Of a stretch of 64,000 nucleotides of DNA, positions 8,997 to 19,680 are shown in pieces. A model generated the notes under the pieces. It saw only the letters and a program-made list of their open reading frames with translations, searched no databases and was not told the origin of the DNA. Source of the DNA: Chryseobacterium sp. JUb7 (lineage in GTDB: Bacteria; Bacteroidota; Bacteroidia; Flavobacteriales; Weeksellaceae). The position numbers were made by a program, and so were the translations under genes. How positions within the stretch are numbered: position 1 is the first letter of the stretch; every line of letters starts with the position of its first letter. The stretch spans positions 372,001 to 436,000 of the forward strand of contig NZ_JANUFF010000002.1 of the NCBI RefSeq assembly GCF_024806495.1. Direction: 5' to 3'.

Positions 8997-10568
8997 TTAT
9001 CTTTTTATGATTTTTTCAGTATGTACTTTTCCATTTTTCAGGATCATCCGTATAAAATATATTCCGGGCTCCAAATCGTGTACATCAATAGTCTCAGATT
9101 GCTTATAATGTCCGGTCTTAATTAACTTTCCTGACAGGTCTGTTATTTTGAAATCTATATTTTCCGTCTCACTTTTAAGGTTTTTAAGTCTGATAAAATC
9201 ATTAGCAGGATTTGGGTACAGCTTAATCTCGTCTGTTATTATTGAGTTTCCCTGAATTCCGAGTGTTTCGTTTCCGATATTGAATCGGGTTAACGTAAAC
9301 TGACGGTCAACAAGTTTAGAATCACCTGCCACAATGAGTCTTTTTTTATCATCAAATTTAATTTTAGCAACTCTTCTCATCATTTGATCCGCTCCAAAAA
9401 AATTATAGAATCCATTATTACCAAAACTTAAATCCGGGGTTCCATCGAGATTGAATTTAGATAAAAAACCAGAAGCATACTGCTCATAATAAAAACTGGT
9501 CTCAAACATATAGCCTCCCACATAAATTCCATTGGAGCCTATTGCTATAGACTTGATCATTTCGTCTTTATAACCATTGATATTTAAGAAAGAATAATTT
9601 GCCACCCCGTTATCTCCGAATGCAGAGTCCAGAGCGCCCTCCGGCGTTACTTTCATAATTCTCGTAGAAGTCGTTGTACTGGCAGGAGTTGCTTTACACC
9701 ACCCACCGATATATATATTACCAGAGTCATCCCTGGCAGCATCTACATAACTGGTATTATCATTGGTAAAAGTTTTCATAATTCTACCATTATTCCCGAA
9801 AGCAGTATCAAAAGCACCGTCTAAATTGAGTCTTGCTACATAAAAAGTTCTTGTCGGAGGGGTTACAGCAATTCCATCTGCTCCTGTCAGTATCAATTTA
9901 TTATTGGAAAGGAAAATATTATGTGCAACACTGCCGGTATCATTTGTATTAAGATAGATAAATTTCTTACCATTAATTCCAAAAGATGTATCCAGAGTAC
10001 CGTTGGTATTGATTCTCAGTAAAACGGTTCTCAGCTTGTTATCGGTATCTGTCCCGGCGCCGGCTACTATCAGCTGACCATTAGCCAGTTCGATAACACC
10101 GTTCGGAATATAATAACCACTGGCATTATTCATATCGATACCTTCCATTGTCCCGTTATTACCAAAAGCAGTATCAAATGTACCATCCGCATTGAACTTT
10201 TGAATATTAAGCCCAAAGTGCCTTCCCATGGTTATAAATTTTCCGTCACTCAACCTCAGAATATGATCCTGATTCACCATAATGGAAGTCGGACTGGCAC
10301 CAGCTGTACCAAATGATGTATCCATCGTTCCGTTTTCAGCCGTTTTATAAATCATCCTGAAAGTAGTAAAGCCCATACCGCCAGAACCCATACCCGGGCT
10401 TCCCAGCACTACCATACTGTGATCCGGATTGGTGAAAAAATTGAACGCAATATCTCTTGTACTAGGTGTATTGACGAAAGTAGTTCCGGATCCTCCAAAT
10501 GAGACATCCTTTGTTTGGGATAACAATAATCCGGATGCGAATAAAGCAATTAATAGAGTTTTCTTCAT
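8997..10568 (-). CDS. T9SS-exported protein with delta-60 repeats
   Basis: The 523-residue protein has a signal peptide (about 1-18), a body with at least six delta-60 (DUF5122-type) repeats whose core reads G-[TAL]-[FLMP]-D-x-[AS]-F-G-x-x-G (for example near GTFDTAFGNNGT, GTLDTSFGINGK and GAFDTAFGNNGR), and a C-terminal type A sorting domain of about 75 residues that starts at 'LYPNPANDFIRL' and ends with a Lys/Arg-rich tail. The repeats form a beta-propeller-like fold; the tail directs export through the type IX secretion system and attachment to the cell surface. Function is unknown. It has its own -7 box and terminator, so it is monocistronic. Confidence 0.9.
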   Translation of the reverse strand: MKKTLLIALFASGLLLSQTKDVSFGGSGTTFVNTPSTRDIAFNFFTNPDHSMVVLGSPGMGSGGMGFTTFRMIYKTAENGTMDTSFGTAGASPTSIMVNQDHILRLSDGKFITMGRHFGLNIQKFNADGTFDTAFGNNGTMEGIDMNNASGYYIPNGVIELANGQLIVAGAGTDTDNKLRTVLLRINTNGTLDTSFGINGKKFIYLNTNDTGSVAHNIFLSNNKLILTGADGIAVTPPTRTFYVARLNLDGAFDTAFGNNGRIMKTFTNDNTSYVDAARDDSGNIYIGGWCKATPASTTTSTRIMKVTPEGALDSAFGDNGVANYSFLNINGYKDEMIKSIAIGSNGIYVGGYMFETSFYYEQYASGFLSKFNLDGTPDLSFGNNGFYNFFGADQMMRRVAKIKFDDKKRLIVAGDSKLVDRQFTLTRFNIGNETLGIQGNSIITDEIKLYPNPANDFIRLKNLKSETENIDFKITDLSGKLIKTGHYKQSETIDVHDLEPGIYFIRMILKNGKVHTEKIIKR

Positions 10569-10608
10569 GTCTTAGTTTTAAGAATTATCAGTGTATTATA
10601 ATGAGTTG

Positions 10609-10616
10609 CAAATTTA
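10609..10616 (-). promoter_or_regulatory. -7 promoter element of the delta-60-repeat gene
   Basis: Minus strand TAAATTTG, exact match to TAnnTTTG, 40 bases upstream of the start codon. Confidence 0.5.
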
Positions 10617-10658
10617 AATGAATACAATCATAAAACCTATGTTTTCAGAATAATCGGA

Positions 10659-10688
10659 TAAAAAAACCTGCCTCATTGGAGACAGGTT
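10659..10688 (-). terminator. Rho-independent terminator of the TonB receptor/GDPD operon
   Basis: Stem AACCTG-CTC with GAG-CAGGTT (10665-10674 with 10679-10688, one mismatch), loop ATTG, then a run of seven T on the minus strand. It is 41 bases beyond the GDPD stop. Confidence 0.8.
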
Positions 10689-10728
10689 CTAATAATATAT
10701 AAAGACCTAAGTAAAAAATTGCAAATTA

Positions 10729-11475
10729 TTATCTGCTTTTCAGCTGATCCGGAATATTGGTCGTTACAAACTTAATATTCTGCTTCTTCAGCTCATCAAA
10801 TACAGCCGTATCATTCACCGTCCAGGCATTAGTAATTAAACCTAAAGCATTTCCTTCGGCAATCCATGTCGGGTTTTTCTGGAAAACACTGTAGTGATAG
10901 TCCAATCCGTCCAAACCTTCGTTTTTGATCTGCTCAGGTGACAATTCTCCGTTCAGATACTGTACTTTGAATTTCGGATCTACTTTTTTGATTTCTTTAC
11001 AAATATTTAAGCTGAAAGAAATAAACTGACTCTTGGATTCAAGCTTCATATCCTTCACCATTTTAATGGTTTTTGCTACCAGCTCATCTTCTTTTTCTTT
11101 CGTCTTAGCTGGTTTGATCTCAATAATCAATGCTAAATCAGCATCTTTTTTTCCCTGTTTTAAATAATCTTTCAGGGTAGGAAATTTTTCACCGTTTGAT
11201 AATTTCAGTTTTTCCAATTCTTTGAAATCGGTTTCAGAAATTTCCATTTTTCCGTGATGTTCATCGTGATTGATTACCAATACACCATCTTTTGTCATTC
11301 TTACATCAAATTCCGCCCCATAAATCTTCAATTTCTGAGCATTCTCTAATGATTTAATTGAATTTTCCGTTGTCGGAGGTTGCGACTGGAAGTATCCTCT
11401 GTGCGCAACAATCTGGGTTTGTGCCTTCATTGCAACTGTACTTAAAACTGCTAACCCTAAGATAAAATTTTTCAT
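10729..11475 (-). CDS. Secreted glycerophosphodiester phosphodiesterase
   Basis: The 248-residue protein has a signal peptide (about 1-18) and the GDPD TIM-barrel motifs: H25-R26 (VAHRG), E37-N38, E55/D57 (AEFDVRM) and H70 (INHDEHHG). GDPDs split glycerophosphodiesters from phospholipid breakdown into glycerol-3-phosphate and an alcohol; this one acts in the periplasm or outside. The gene starts 62 bases after the end of an Oar-like TonB receptor in the same direction with no terminator between, and shares its promoter, which carries a TTAACA-type array. The pairing suggests recovery of phosphorus from phospholipid head groups. Exact substrate range is not visible. Confidence 0.9.
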   Translation of the reverse strand: MKNFILGLAVLSTVAMKAQTQIVAHRGYFQSQPPTTENSIKSLENAQKLKIYGAEFDVRMTKDGVLVINHDEHHGKMEISETDFKELEKLKLSNGEKFPTLKDYLKQGKKDADLALIIEIKPAKTKEKEDELVAKTIKMVKDMKLESKSQFISFSLNICKEIKKVDPKFKVQYLNGELSPEQIKNEGLDGLDYHYSVFQKNPTWIAEGNALGLITNAWTVNDTAVFDELKKQNIKFVTTNIPDQLKSR

Positions 11476-11537
11476 AATATAATTAGATAATTAATATAAA
11501 AGCCGTGAAACTTTTAGATAAAGATAATGTTTAATTG

Positions 11538-14500
11538 TTAAAAACTATATTTGGCTCCGACCTGAATCTGATACGGATTTCCTCCCAATGGCTGCAGACC
11601 ACTGTTATTCAAACTATATTTAAACTCTTTAGCTACCGGATCAAATCCTGTAATTCTGTAAAGCGATGCATTGTTATAAGATTTATTCACGCCCCACTCT
11701 TTATTCAGTAAGTTGGCCACATTGAAAATATCAACAGACAATTCAAAAGCTCCGATTTTTTCAAATTTAATTTTTTTCGCCACACGTACATCCCAAACAC
11801 CGTAGAATCCATTTTTACCACCATTACGTTCAGCCACTCTGTTACTATTTTCGATAATATAATCCTTTAAGGCCTGTCCGGCTTCCGGATTATCAAGCAA
11901 AGTCTGGGTAAGATTCGGGAAAATATAAGCTAAATCATTAGAATCAACAAAATCTCCGTTAACATTACCTCCTGCGGTCAATGAAAAACGTGTTCCTCCA
12001 ATTCCTGAATACCTAAGTCCTAGAGTAAATCCGGCAATCGTCGGCGAGTTTCCGTAAAGCACCACTTTATTTCTGAACTGGTTATCCGAATAAGACATTC
12101 TCAAATCTCTCGGATCGCTCTGCACCAGAGTAGATAGTGTCGCCGAGTTGGCCACGTTCCCGTTGTAAGAAGTATTATCCCTGATGTCGGACCACGTATA
12201 ACTTGCCGTGATTTCCCCATCTTTCCAGTAACGGTAACTTGTGTCTACCACGAAAGAGAACTGATTTACCTTACCATCACTTACCAACTCAAGAACTCTT
12301 CCGAAATTAGTATTGTTTCTTCCTGCTTTCCAGTCCAGTGTTCCGTTGGCATTAATAGCGGTTACCGGAACAAAAACACCTCTTCCCCCTTCATTAGCAA
12401 GCGTAAATAAAGGATCCGCTTTCATGTTTCTGTCATAGTAGAAATAATTGTTTCTTCCCAATGCCATATATCCTGCGATTCCTGCTCTGAATCTCTCGTT
12501 GAAAAAGTGAGTATAGGAAATATTCGCTTTGTAAACGATCGGAATTTTTGCATCTTTTCCTGTGTAGTTGATTGTCGGAAGCTGATACTGCTGAAGTGTA
12601 GGAACCGTTCCGTAATCATTTCTGTAGCTGTTGAAATCCGGAGTCAGACCGACCTGAGCCGGGTTAACGTCTACAGTTGCCAAATGATTCCCATCAAACA
12701 CCAAGTTATTAATAACCATATAATTATTGATATCCGAAGAGAAAATCCCTGCTCCGAATTTCAGGAAATCTTTGTTGGCTTCATTCATATTCCATTCAAA
12801 CTGGAATCTCGGCTGAATCACAAATGATTTGATCTGATTATCTGTTCGGATTCCCATTTCATCAAATAACTTCTGATTAAACTGCGCTTTCGGATACCCT
12901 CCGTAATCCAATCTTAAACCCGCCATTAAATCAAGGCCTTTGGCAATTTTTGTCTGAAACTGTCCGTAAACACCAACATTCCAGATATTTGATTTTACAG
13001 AAGGATCATCCATCAAGGGAACTTCTCTGTAAAACCTGTACGGTGTAAGATTTTCGAAGTTGAAATAAGGACTTGCATTGGTAGAGTTTTCCCTGAAATG
13101 GAACCTTCCGTTCACCTCACTTCCGTATACCGATTTTGCCTTGGTATACATGATATCAGCTCCGAAAGTATATTTTACTTTATCTGTATTGTAGTATAAA
13201 TTATCAACTAGCTGTAAAACATTATTTCTGAAGCTTTCCTGTGCAAAACGGTGTCCCCCGATCTGAATATTCGTAGCTCCGACGCTTGAAATCACATTTT
13301 CCACAATAGCTCTCGGAACCGGACGTCCCAGCTCATCATTCTGATAACTATCCTGGAATGTATATAAATACTGAGCTTTTAATTCGTTGGTAATATTGGG
13401 TTTTATGTTTGACCTTAACGTTAACAATAAACTGTTGTCCATATTTTTGTCATTCCCGTAAGATTCAAAGAAATTGATGGACGTATTATCTGCCAAACCG
13501 TTTTTATTTAAATCGTACGTAAAATTATTTCTTAAGGTCAATAAGTTTTTATCATTAATCTGCCAGTCTAAACGTAAAAATGCGGCATCAGAGTTTCTCA
13601 CCTTATCAAAAGCTCCGAACTGCGGGGTATTTCCTACTCCATATTTTGCTCTTGCAATATCCAGAAATTGATTTAGCGTTTCATTAGTCGTATTCAGCCT
13701 CAGCTCATCTTCTCTCGACTTGATATCAGCGATCAGCAATGGTCTTGAATCCAGCTGATGGTCCCAAGCCATAAAAAAGTGTAATTTATTCTTAATCACC
13801 GGACCTCCTAATGAAAATCCAAACTGGGAAGTTGAGAAGTCATTGGTTCTTTTATTCCCTCTGATATCATAAGGACTCGAAAGCCAGTTGGTTCTTAAGT
13901 ATTCCCAGGCACTTCCGGAGAATTTATTGGTTCCTGATTTTGTTACGGCACTTACTGTTCCGCCACCACTTCTTCCCAACGTCACATCATACTGGTTGGT
14001 TGTGATTTTAAACTCACGAACCGCTTCAATCGAAATAGAGAAAGGTGCATTGCTTCGGCTCGTGGTAGCCCCTGCTGAAGTCGGGTTTTTTGCAGTCATT
14101 CCATCAATGGTAAAATTGGTAGAAGAACCAAGCTGTCCGGATAAATTTCCACCTTTTCCACTTAAAGGAGAAAGCTCGGAAAGACTCACAAAATTTCGCC
14201 CATTTACAGGAAGAATCCCAATATTCTTTGCAGTAACAGCTGTTGCAGCTCCTAAGTTTCCGATTTTATTTTTCAGGTTTCCGGTAACAATAACTTCTTC
14301 AATGGCTTTTTCTTTACCATCACCCAAATTCATATTTACAGTAACCTGATCTCCGAAATTGACATTATACCCCTCTTTTTTCTCATTATTCACAATCACG
14401 GTGTAAGGTCCGCCTAAAGGGATTTCTTTAAAAATATATTCTCCTTTTGAATTGGTTTCCGTTTCGGTTTTAAAACCGGTCGATTCGTTGACAATCGTTA

Positions 14501-14633
14501 CTTTCACCTTTTCCTGGCCTGCATTCCCAATGGTTGTTACCTTTCCTACAATCGAGGCCTGCGTAGTCTGTGCATACGCCATTGTCCCAAAACTCAGAAA
14601 TAATAATCCCAATACAATCTTTACTTTTCTCAT
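11538..14633 (-). CDS. Oar-like TonB-dependent receptor with carboxypeptidase-regulatory domain
   Basis: The 1031-residue protein has a signal peptide (about 1-21), an N-terminal CarboxypepD_reg-like beta domain (about 24-105, 'GKVTTIGNAGQEKVKVTI'), a TonB-box/plug region (about 110-260, starting EEVIVTGNLKNKIG) and a large beta-barrel ending in Phe (GAKYSF). The layout and the 'NGRNFVSLSELSP' plug segment are those of the Oar/OmpA-related receptor group. It imports an unknown ligand with TonB energy. It is the first gene of a two-gene operon with the GDPD. Its promoter has an exact -7 box and a second array of TTAACA-like hexamers, paralleling the susC promoter. Confidence 0.92.
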   Translation of the reverse strand: MRKVKIVLGLLFLSFGTMAYAQTTQASIVGKVTTIGNAGQEKVKVTIVNESTGFKTETETNSKGEYIFKEIPLGGPYTVIVNNEKKEGYNVNFGDQVTVNMNLGDGKEKAIEEVIVTGNLKNKIGNLGAATAVTAKNIGILPVNGRNFVSLSELSPLSGKGGNLSGQLGSSTNFTIDGMTAKNPTSAGATTSRSNAPFSISIEAVREFKITTNQYDVTLGRSGGGTVSAVTKSGTNKFSGSAWEYLRTNWLSSPYDIRGNKRTNDFSTSQFGFSLGGPVIKNKLHFFMAWDHQLDSRPLLIADIKSREDELRLNTTNETLNQFLDIARAKYGVGNTPQFGAFDKVRNSDAAFLRLDWQINDKNLLTLRNNFTYDLNKNGLADNTSINFFESYGNDKNMDNSLLLTLRSNIKPNITNELKAQYLYTFQDSYQNDELGRPVPRAIVENVISSVGATNIQIGGHRFAQESFRNNVLQLVDNLYYNTDKVKYTFGADIMYTKAKSVYGSEVNGRFHFRENSTNASPYFNFENLTPYRFYREVPLMDDPSVKSNIWNVGVYGQFQTKIAKGLDLMAGLRLDYGGYPKAQFNQKLFDEMGIRTDNQIKSFVIQPRFQFEWNMNEANKDFLKFGAGIFSSDINNYMVINNLVFDGNHLATVDVNPAQVGLTPDFNSYRNDYGTVPTLQQYQLPTINYTGKDAKIPIVYKANISYTHFFNERFRAGIAGYMALGRNNYFYYDRNMKADPLFTLANEGGRGVFVPVTAINANGTLDWKAGRNNTNFGRVLELVSDGKVNQFSFVVDTSYRYWKDGEITASYTWSDIRDNTSYNGNVANSATLSTLVQSDPRDLRMSYSDNQFRNKVVLYGNSPTIAGFTLGLRYSGIGGTRFSLTAGGNVNGDFVDSNDLAYIFPNLTQTLLDNPEAGQALKDYIIENSNRVAERNGGKNGFYGVWDVRVAKKIKFEKIGAFELSVDIFNVANLLNKEWGVNKSYNNASLYRITGFDPVAKEFKYSLNNSGLQPLGGNPYQIQVGAKYSF

Positions 14634-14653
14634 ATCTTCAAATTAGCTGAGTG

Positions 14654-14661
14654 CAAAGGTA
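14654..14661 (-). promoter_or_regulatory. -7 promoter element of the TonB receptor/GDPD operon
   Basis: Minus strand TACCTTTG, exact match to TAnnTTTG, 20 bases upstream of the start codon. No -33 TTG-like element is visible at the normal distance, in keeping with activator dependence. Confidence 0.6.
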
Positions 14662-14695
14662 TTGCGACTTTCCCCCGTTCCCCTTTACGTGAATT

Positions 14696-14744
14696 TTAAC
14701 ATTTTTTAAATTAAATTATAACATTATGTTAAATAAACTTAAAC
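14696..14744 (-). promoter_or_regulatory. Second TTAACA-like array, candidate PhoP/PhoB-type operator
   Basis: Plus-strand hexamers TTAACA (14696), TTAAAT (14706), ATAACA (14718), TTAAAT (14729) and TTAAAC (14739) step by 10, 12, 11 and 10 bases. The pattern is weaker in sequence than the susC array but has the same period and orientation, and begins 35 bases upstream of the -7 box compared with 23 in susC, that is, about one helical turn further. Confidence 0.45.
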
Positions 14745-14842
14745 AGGTAATTTATCCTATGGATAATCAGTTTATTGGGATGTGTTACGCCTTTTTAATA
14801 TTATCAAAATATTTAATTCTCATATTTTTTAAATGAAATTAG

Positions 14843-16882
<2,040 letters not shown>

Positions 16883-16907
16883 AATTTTTGAAAATATTTA
16901 ACATATT

Positions 16908-16943
16908 AAACCATTGAGATACACTTTCAATGGTTTATTTTTG
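16908..16943 (+). terminator. Rho-independent terminator of ligA
   Basis: Stem AAACCATTGA (16908-16917) with TCAATGGTTT (16927-16936), 9-base loop, then ATTTTTG. The T tract also contains the -7 box of the next gene. Confidence 0.8.
16936..16943 (+). promoter_or_regulatory. -7 promoter element of the first LRR gene
   Basis: TATTTTTG overlaps the tail of the ligA terminator, 39 bases upstream of the start codon. The same TTTATTTTTGC string sits in front of the second paralogue. Confidence 0.5.
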
Positions 16944-16982
16944 CTTTCAATAAAAAAATAAAAATAATACAACTAATAATAC

Positions 16983-19481
16983 ATGAAAAAAATCTACCTC
17001 ATCATCTGCATGGTTTTGCTTGCTTTATTTCAGGCGCAAAATGTGAATATTCCGGATGCAGCTTTTAAGAATTTTTTGTTAACAGCTAATTTCAGTAATG
17101 GCTATGCAAAAAATCAATATGGCATCAGTATTACTATTGATACCAATAATGATGGCATTATACAGCAAAGTGAAGCTGATAATGTCGTAAAACTTTCTGA
17201 TCTTAATTATGGAAATAGAGCCAACATCCAATCTATTGAAGGGATTAAAGGCTTTACCAATTTAGATGAATTATATTTATTTGGAACTTCTGTAAGTACT
17301 ATTGATGTAAGTACCATGACTCATTTAGCTGCTCTGAGAATGAATTATAATTCACAATTAACCTCTCTGAATATCGCAGGATGTACTTCTTTAACAGGTA
17401 TTTTTTCTGAACACAACCATATTACCGATTATAATCTGCAAAGCAACTCACTGATAAATTTGATTATTAATAATCAAAATTCTGCTCAGCCTATCAATAA
17501 TATCAATCTTACTCAGTGTCCCAACTTAGAGTTTCTGGAAATTAACAGCACTAATATCCAGTCTTTAAATTTCAGTAACATGAGTTCTCTGGAATGGCTT
17601 CAGATCAGAAACAGTACTCTAACAAATAATATCAATTTAACAGGTTGTACGAATCTGAATAATCTGGGAGTTTTTAACTGTCCATCTCTAACAGCGCTTC
17701 AATTAAATAATTTACAAAATTTAGACACTGTTTACCTTTCAAACAGTCCGATCTCGACCTTATCTATGATTAATACGACCAACATAGAATCTTTTGGTTT
17801 AATGTCTACAAGTTTAGCAGCTATAGATCTTTCAATCTTCCCGTCTTTAAGACAATTTGCTAGCACGAACAACTATTTTACAACATTGAACTTAAGCATG
17901 AATCCTTTGTTGGAAAATATTACAATCTATGACAATCAGTTTCTAAAAGATATTAATCTGAAAAGCGGAGGAACTGCTTTAAATGTTTTATCCTGGTTTC
18001 ATATTAACAATAATAACCCTAGTCTTAAATATATCTGCTGTGATAATGAAGATTTTGCACCGATCAGCAATTATTTATCTTCTTATTCGCTTAATAATAT
18101 CACTCTGAACTCTTATTGCTCATTCACACCAGGTGGTACGTACTATAAAGTGATGGGTAATACAAAATATGATATTAACAACAATGGCTGTGATATCAAT
18201 GACACCTACAAACCTTTACAAAAATTTTCAGTAACAAGCGGATCTGTTTCCGGAAATATACTTGCCGATTCGTCAGGAAATTATTCTATTCCATTACAGG
18301 CGGGCACTCATACAATTACTCCAATTTCGGAAAACCCAGCTTATTGGACAATATCTCCAAGTACTTTAACCGTTAACTTTCCGGCACAAACAAGTCCATT
18401 GACTCAGAATTTCTGCTTAACTGCCAACGGGAATCATAATGATCTTGAGGTATTAATTATTCCGACTACAAGTGCCATTCCGGGGTTTGATGCACAATAT
18501 AAAATTATATACAAAAACAAAGGAACCACTTCTCAATCAGGAAATGTTGCTTTGAGTTTCGATGATAATGTAATGAACTATTTAACATCTACAGTTACTC
18601 CAAATACTCAATCTACAGGCAGTTTAACCTGGAATTTCACAAACCTTCTTCCATTGGAGTCTAAGGAAATTATTGTAACATTCAAACTGAATACTCCTAC
18701 CGCAACGCCTCCTCTACACGGCGGAGACCTATTGCATTACACCGCCCAAATCACTGGAGCAGCCGATGAAACACCTTTGGATAACATTTTTACGTTAAAT
18801 CAAACCGTAGTCAACTCTTTTGACCCGAATGATAAAACATGTCTTGAAGGAACTTCTATTACTCAGGCAAAAGTTGGAGATTATGTTCATTATTTAATCA
18901 GATTTGAAAATACAGGAACAGCCAACGCTCAGAATATTGTGGTAAAAGATGTGATTGACACTTCAAAATTCGACATTTCAAGTTTGATAGCCCTAACCGG
19001 AAGTCATAATTTTGTTACTAAGATTACCAATCCCAATACGGTAGAATTTATTTTTGAAAATATCCAATTGCCATTTGATGATGCAAATAACGACGGATAT
19101 GTTTCATTTAAAATTAAAACAAAATCTACTTTAAATATTGGGGACAGCTTCAGCAATACAGCTAATATCTACTTCGATTACAATGCTCCGATCATTACCA
19201 ATACGTATACAACAACGGTTCAGAATGTATTGGCAGCCGCCGAAATCAGTAAAGAAAACAATGCGGTTTCTATTTATCCGAACCCTGTACAGGATGTTTT
19301 ATTCATCAAATCAAAAGATCAGGTGATAAAAGCTGAAATTTACGATGAAGCAGGAAGAGTTTTAAAATCTGTAAGCGTGACAGATCATTCGATCAATGTT
19401 TCTGAGCTTTCTAAAGGAAACTATATCATCAAATTATCTGCAAAAGATAAAACGACGACTCAGAAGTTTATGAAAAAATAA
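16983..19481 (+). CDS. T9SS-exported leucine-rich-repeat protein, copy 1
   Basis: The 832-residue protein has a signal peptide (about 1-18), a short N-terminal region with an EF-hand-like loop (DTNNDGIIQQSEA, about 53-65), an irregular leucine-rich-repeat solenoid of about 21-residue units (about 75-355), a Cys-rich link ending 'YCSFTPGG', an SdrD/Cna-B-like domain ('KYDINNNGCDIND', about 390-480), a DUF11/DUF7619-like domain ('VGDYVHYLIRFENTG', about 620-740) and a type A sorting tail ('IYPNPVQDVLFIKS'). It is displayed on or released from the cell surface through type IX secretion. Two paralogues follow in tandem. Function unknown; LRR surfaces usually bind proteins or glycans. Confidence 0.9.
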   Translation: MKKIYLIICMVLLALFQAQNVNIPDAAFKNFLLTANFSNGYAKNQYGISITIDTNNDGIIQQSEADNVVKLSDLNYGNRANIQSIEGIKGFTNLDELYLFGTSVSTIDVSTMTHLAALRMNYNSQLTSLNIAGCTSLTGIFSEHNHITDYNLQSNSLINLIINNQNSAQPINNINLTQCPNLEFLEINSTNIQSLNFSNMSSLEWLQIRNSTLTNNINLTGCTNLNNLGVFNCPSLTALQLNNLQNLDTVYLSNSPISTLSMINTTNIESFGLMSTSLAAIDLSIFPSLRQFASTNNYFTTLNLSMNPLLENITIYDNQFLKDINLKSGGTALNVLSWFHINNNNPSLKYICCDNEDFAPISNYLSSYSLNNITLNSYCSFTPGGTYYKVMGNTKYDINNNGCDINDTYKPLQKFSVTSGSVSGNILADSSGNYSIPLQAGTHTITPISENPAYWTISPSTLTVNFPAQTSPLTQNFCLTANGNHNDLEVLIIPTTSAIPGFDAQYKIIYKNKGTTSQSGNVALSFDDNVMNYLTSTVTPNTQSTGSLTWNFTNLLPLESKEIIVTFKLNTPTATPPLHGGDLLHYTAQITGAADETPLDNIFTLNQTVVNSFDPNDKTCLEGTSITQAKVGDYVHYLIRFENTGTANAQNIVVKDVIDTSKFDISSLIALTGSHNFVTKITNPNTVEFIFENIQLPFDDANNDGYVSFKIKTKSTLNIGDSFSNTANIYFDYNAPIITNTYTTTVQNVLAAAEISKENNAVSIYPNPVQDVLFIKSKDQVIKAEIYDEAGRVLKSVSVTDHSINVSELSKGNYIIKLSAKDKTTTQKFMKK

Positions 19482-19501
19482 ATTCAAGCTTATATAAAAT
19501 C

Positions 19502-19529
19502 AAGACTGTCTTCAAAGGCAGTCTTTTTT
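19502..19529 (+). terminator. Rho-independent terminator of LRR copy 1
   Basis: Stem AAGACTG (19502-19508) with CAGTCTT (19519-19525), then TTTTT. An almost identical hairpin, including the loop, follows copy 2, showing that the terminator was duplicated with the gene. Confidence 0.85.
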
Positions 19530-19643
19530 GATTCCAGATCGTATAAACTTTCATAAACAGTGTAACCTAGCAATAAAAACGACATCATATCATTACAATA
19601 AATATTTAACGAAAATACCCATTGAAATATAAGCTTAATGATT

Positions 19644-19651
19644 TATTTTTG
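19644..19651 (+). promoter_or_regulatory. -7 promoter element of LRR copy 2
   Basis: TATTTTTG, 29 bases upstream of the start codon; the following leader and first 20 coding bases (AATAATACATGAAAAAAATC) are identical to those of copy 1. Confidence 0.5.
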
Positions 19652-19680
19652 CTCATTGACAACAACTTAACTAATAATAC

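Noticed and set aside
13888..14349. A 153-codon plus-strand frame within the TonB receptor gene.
   Set aside because: Antisense to the plug region of a clear TonB receptor; composition (Pro/Phe/Val rich) is typical of a shadow frame.
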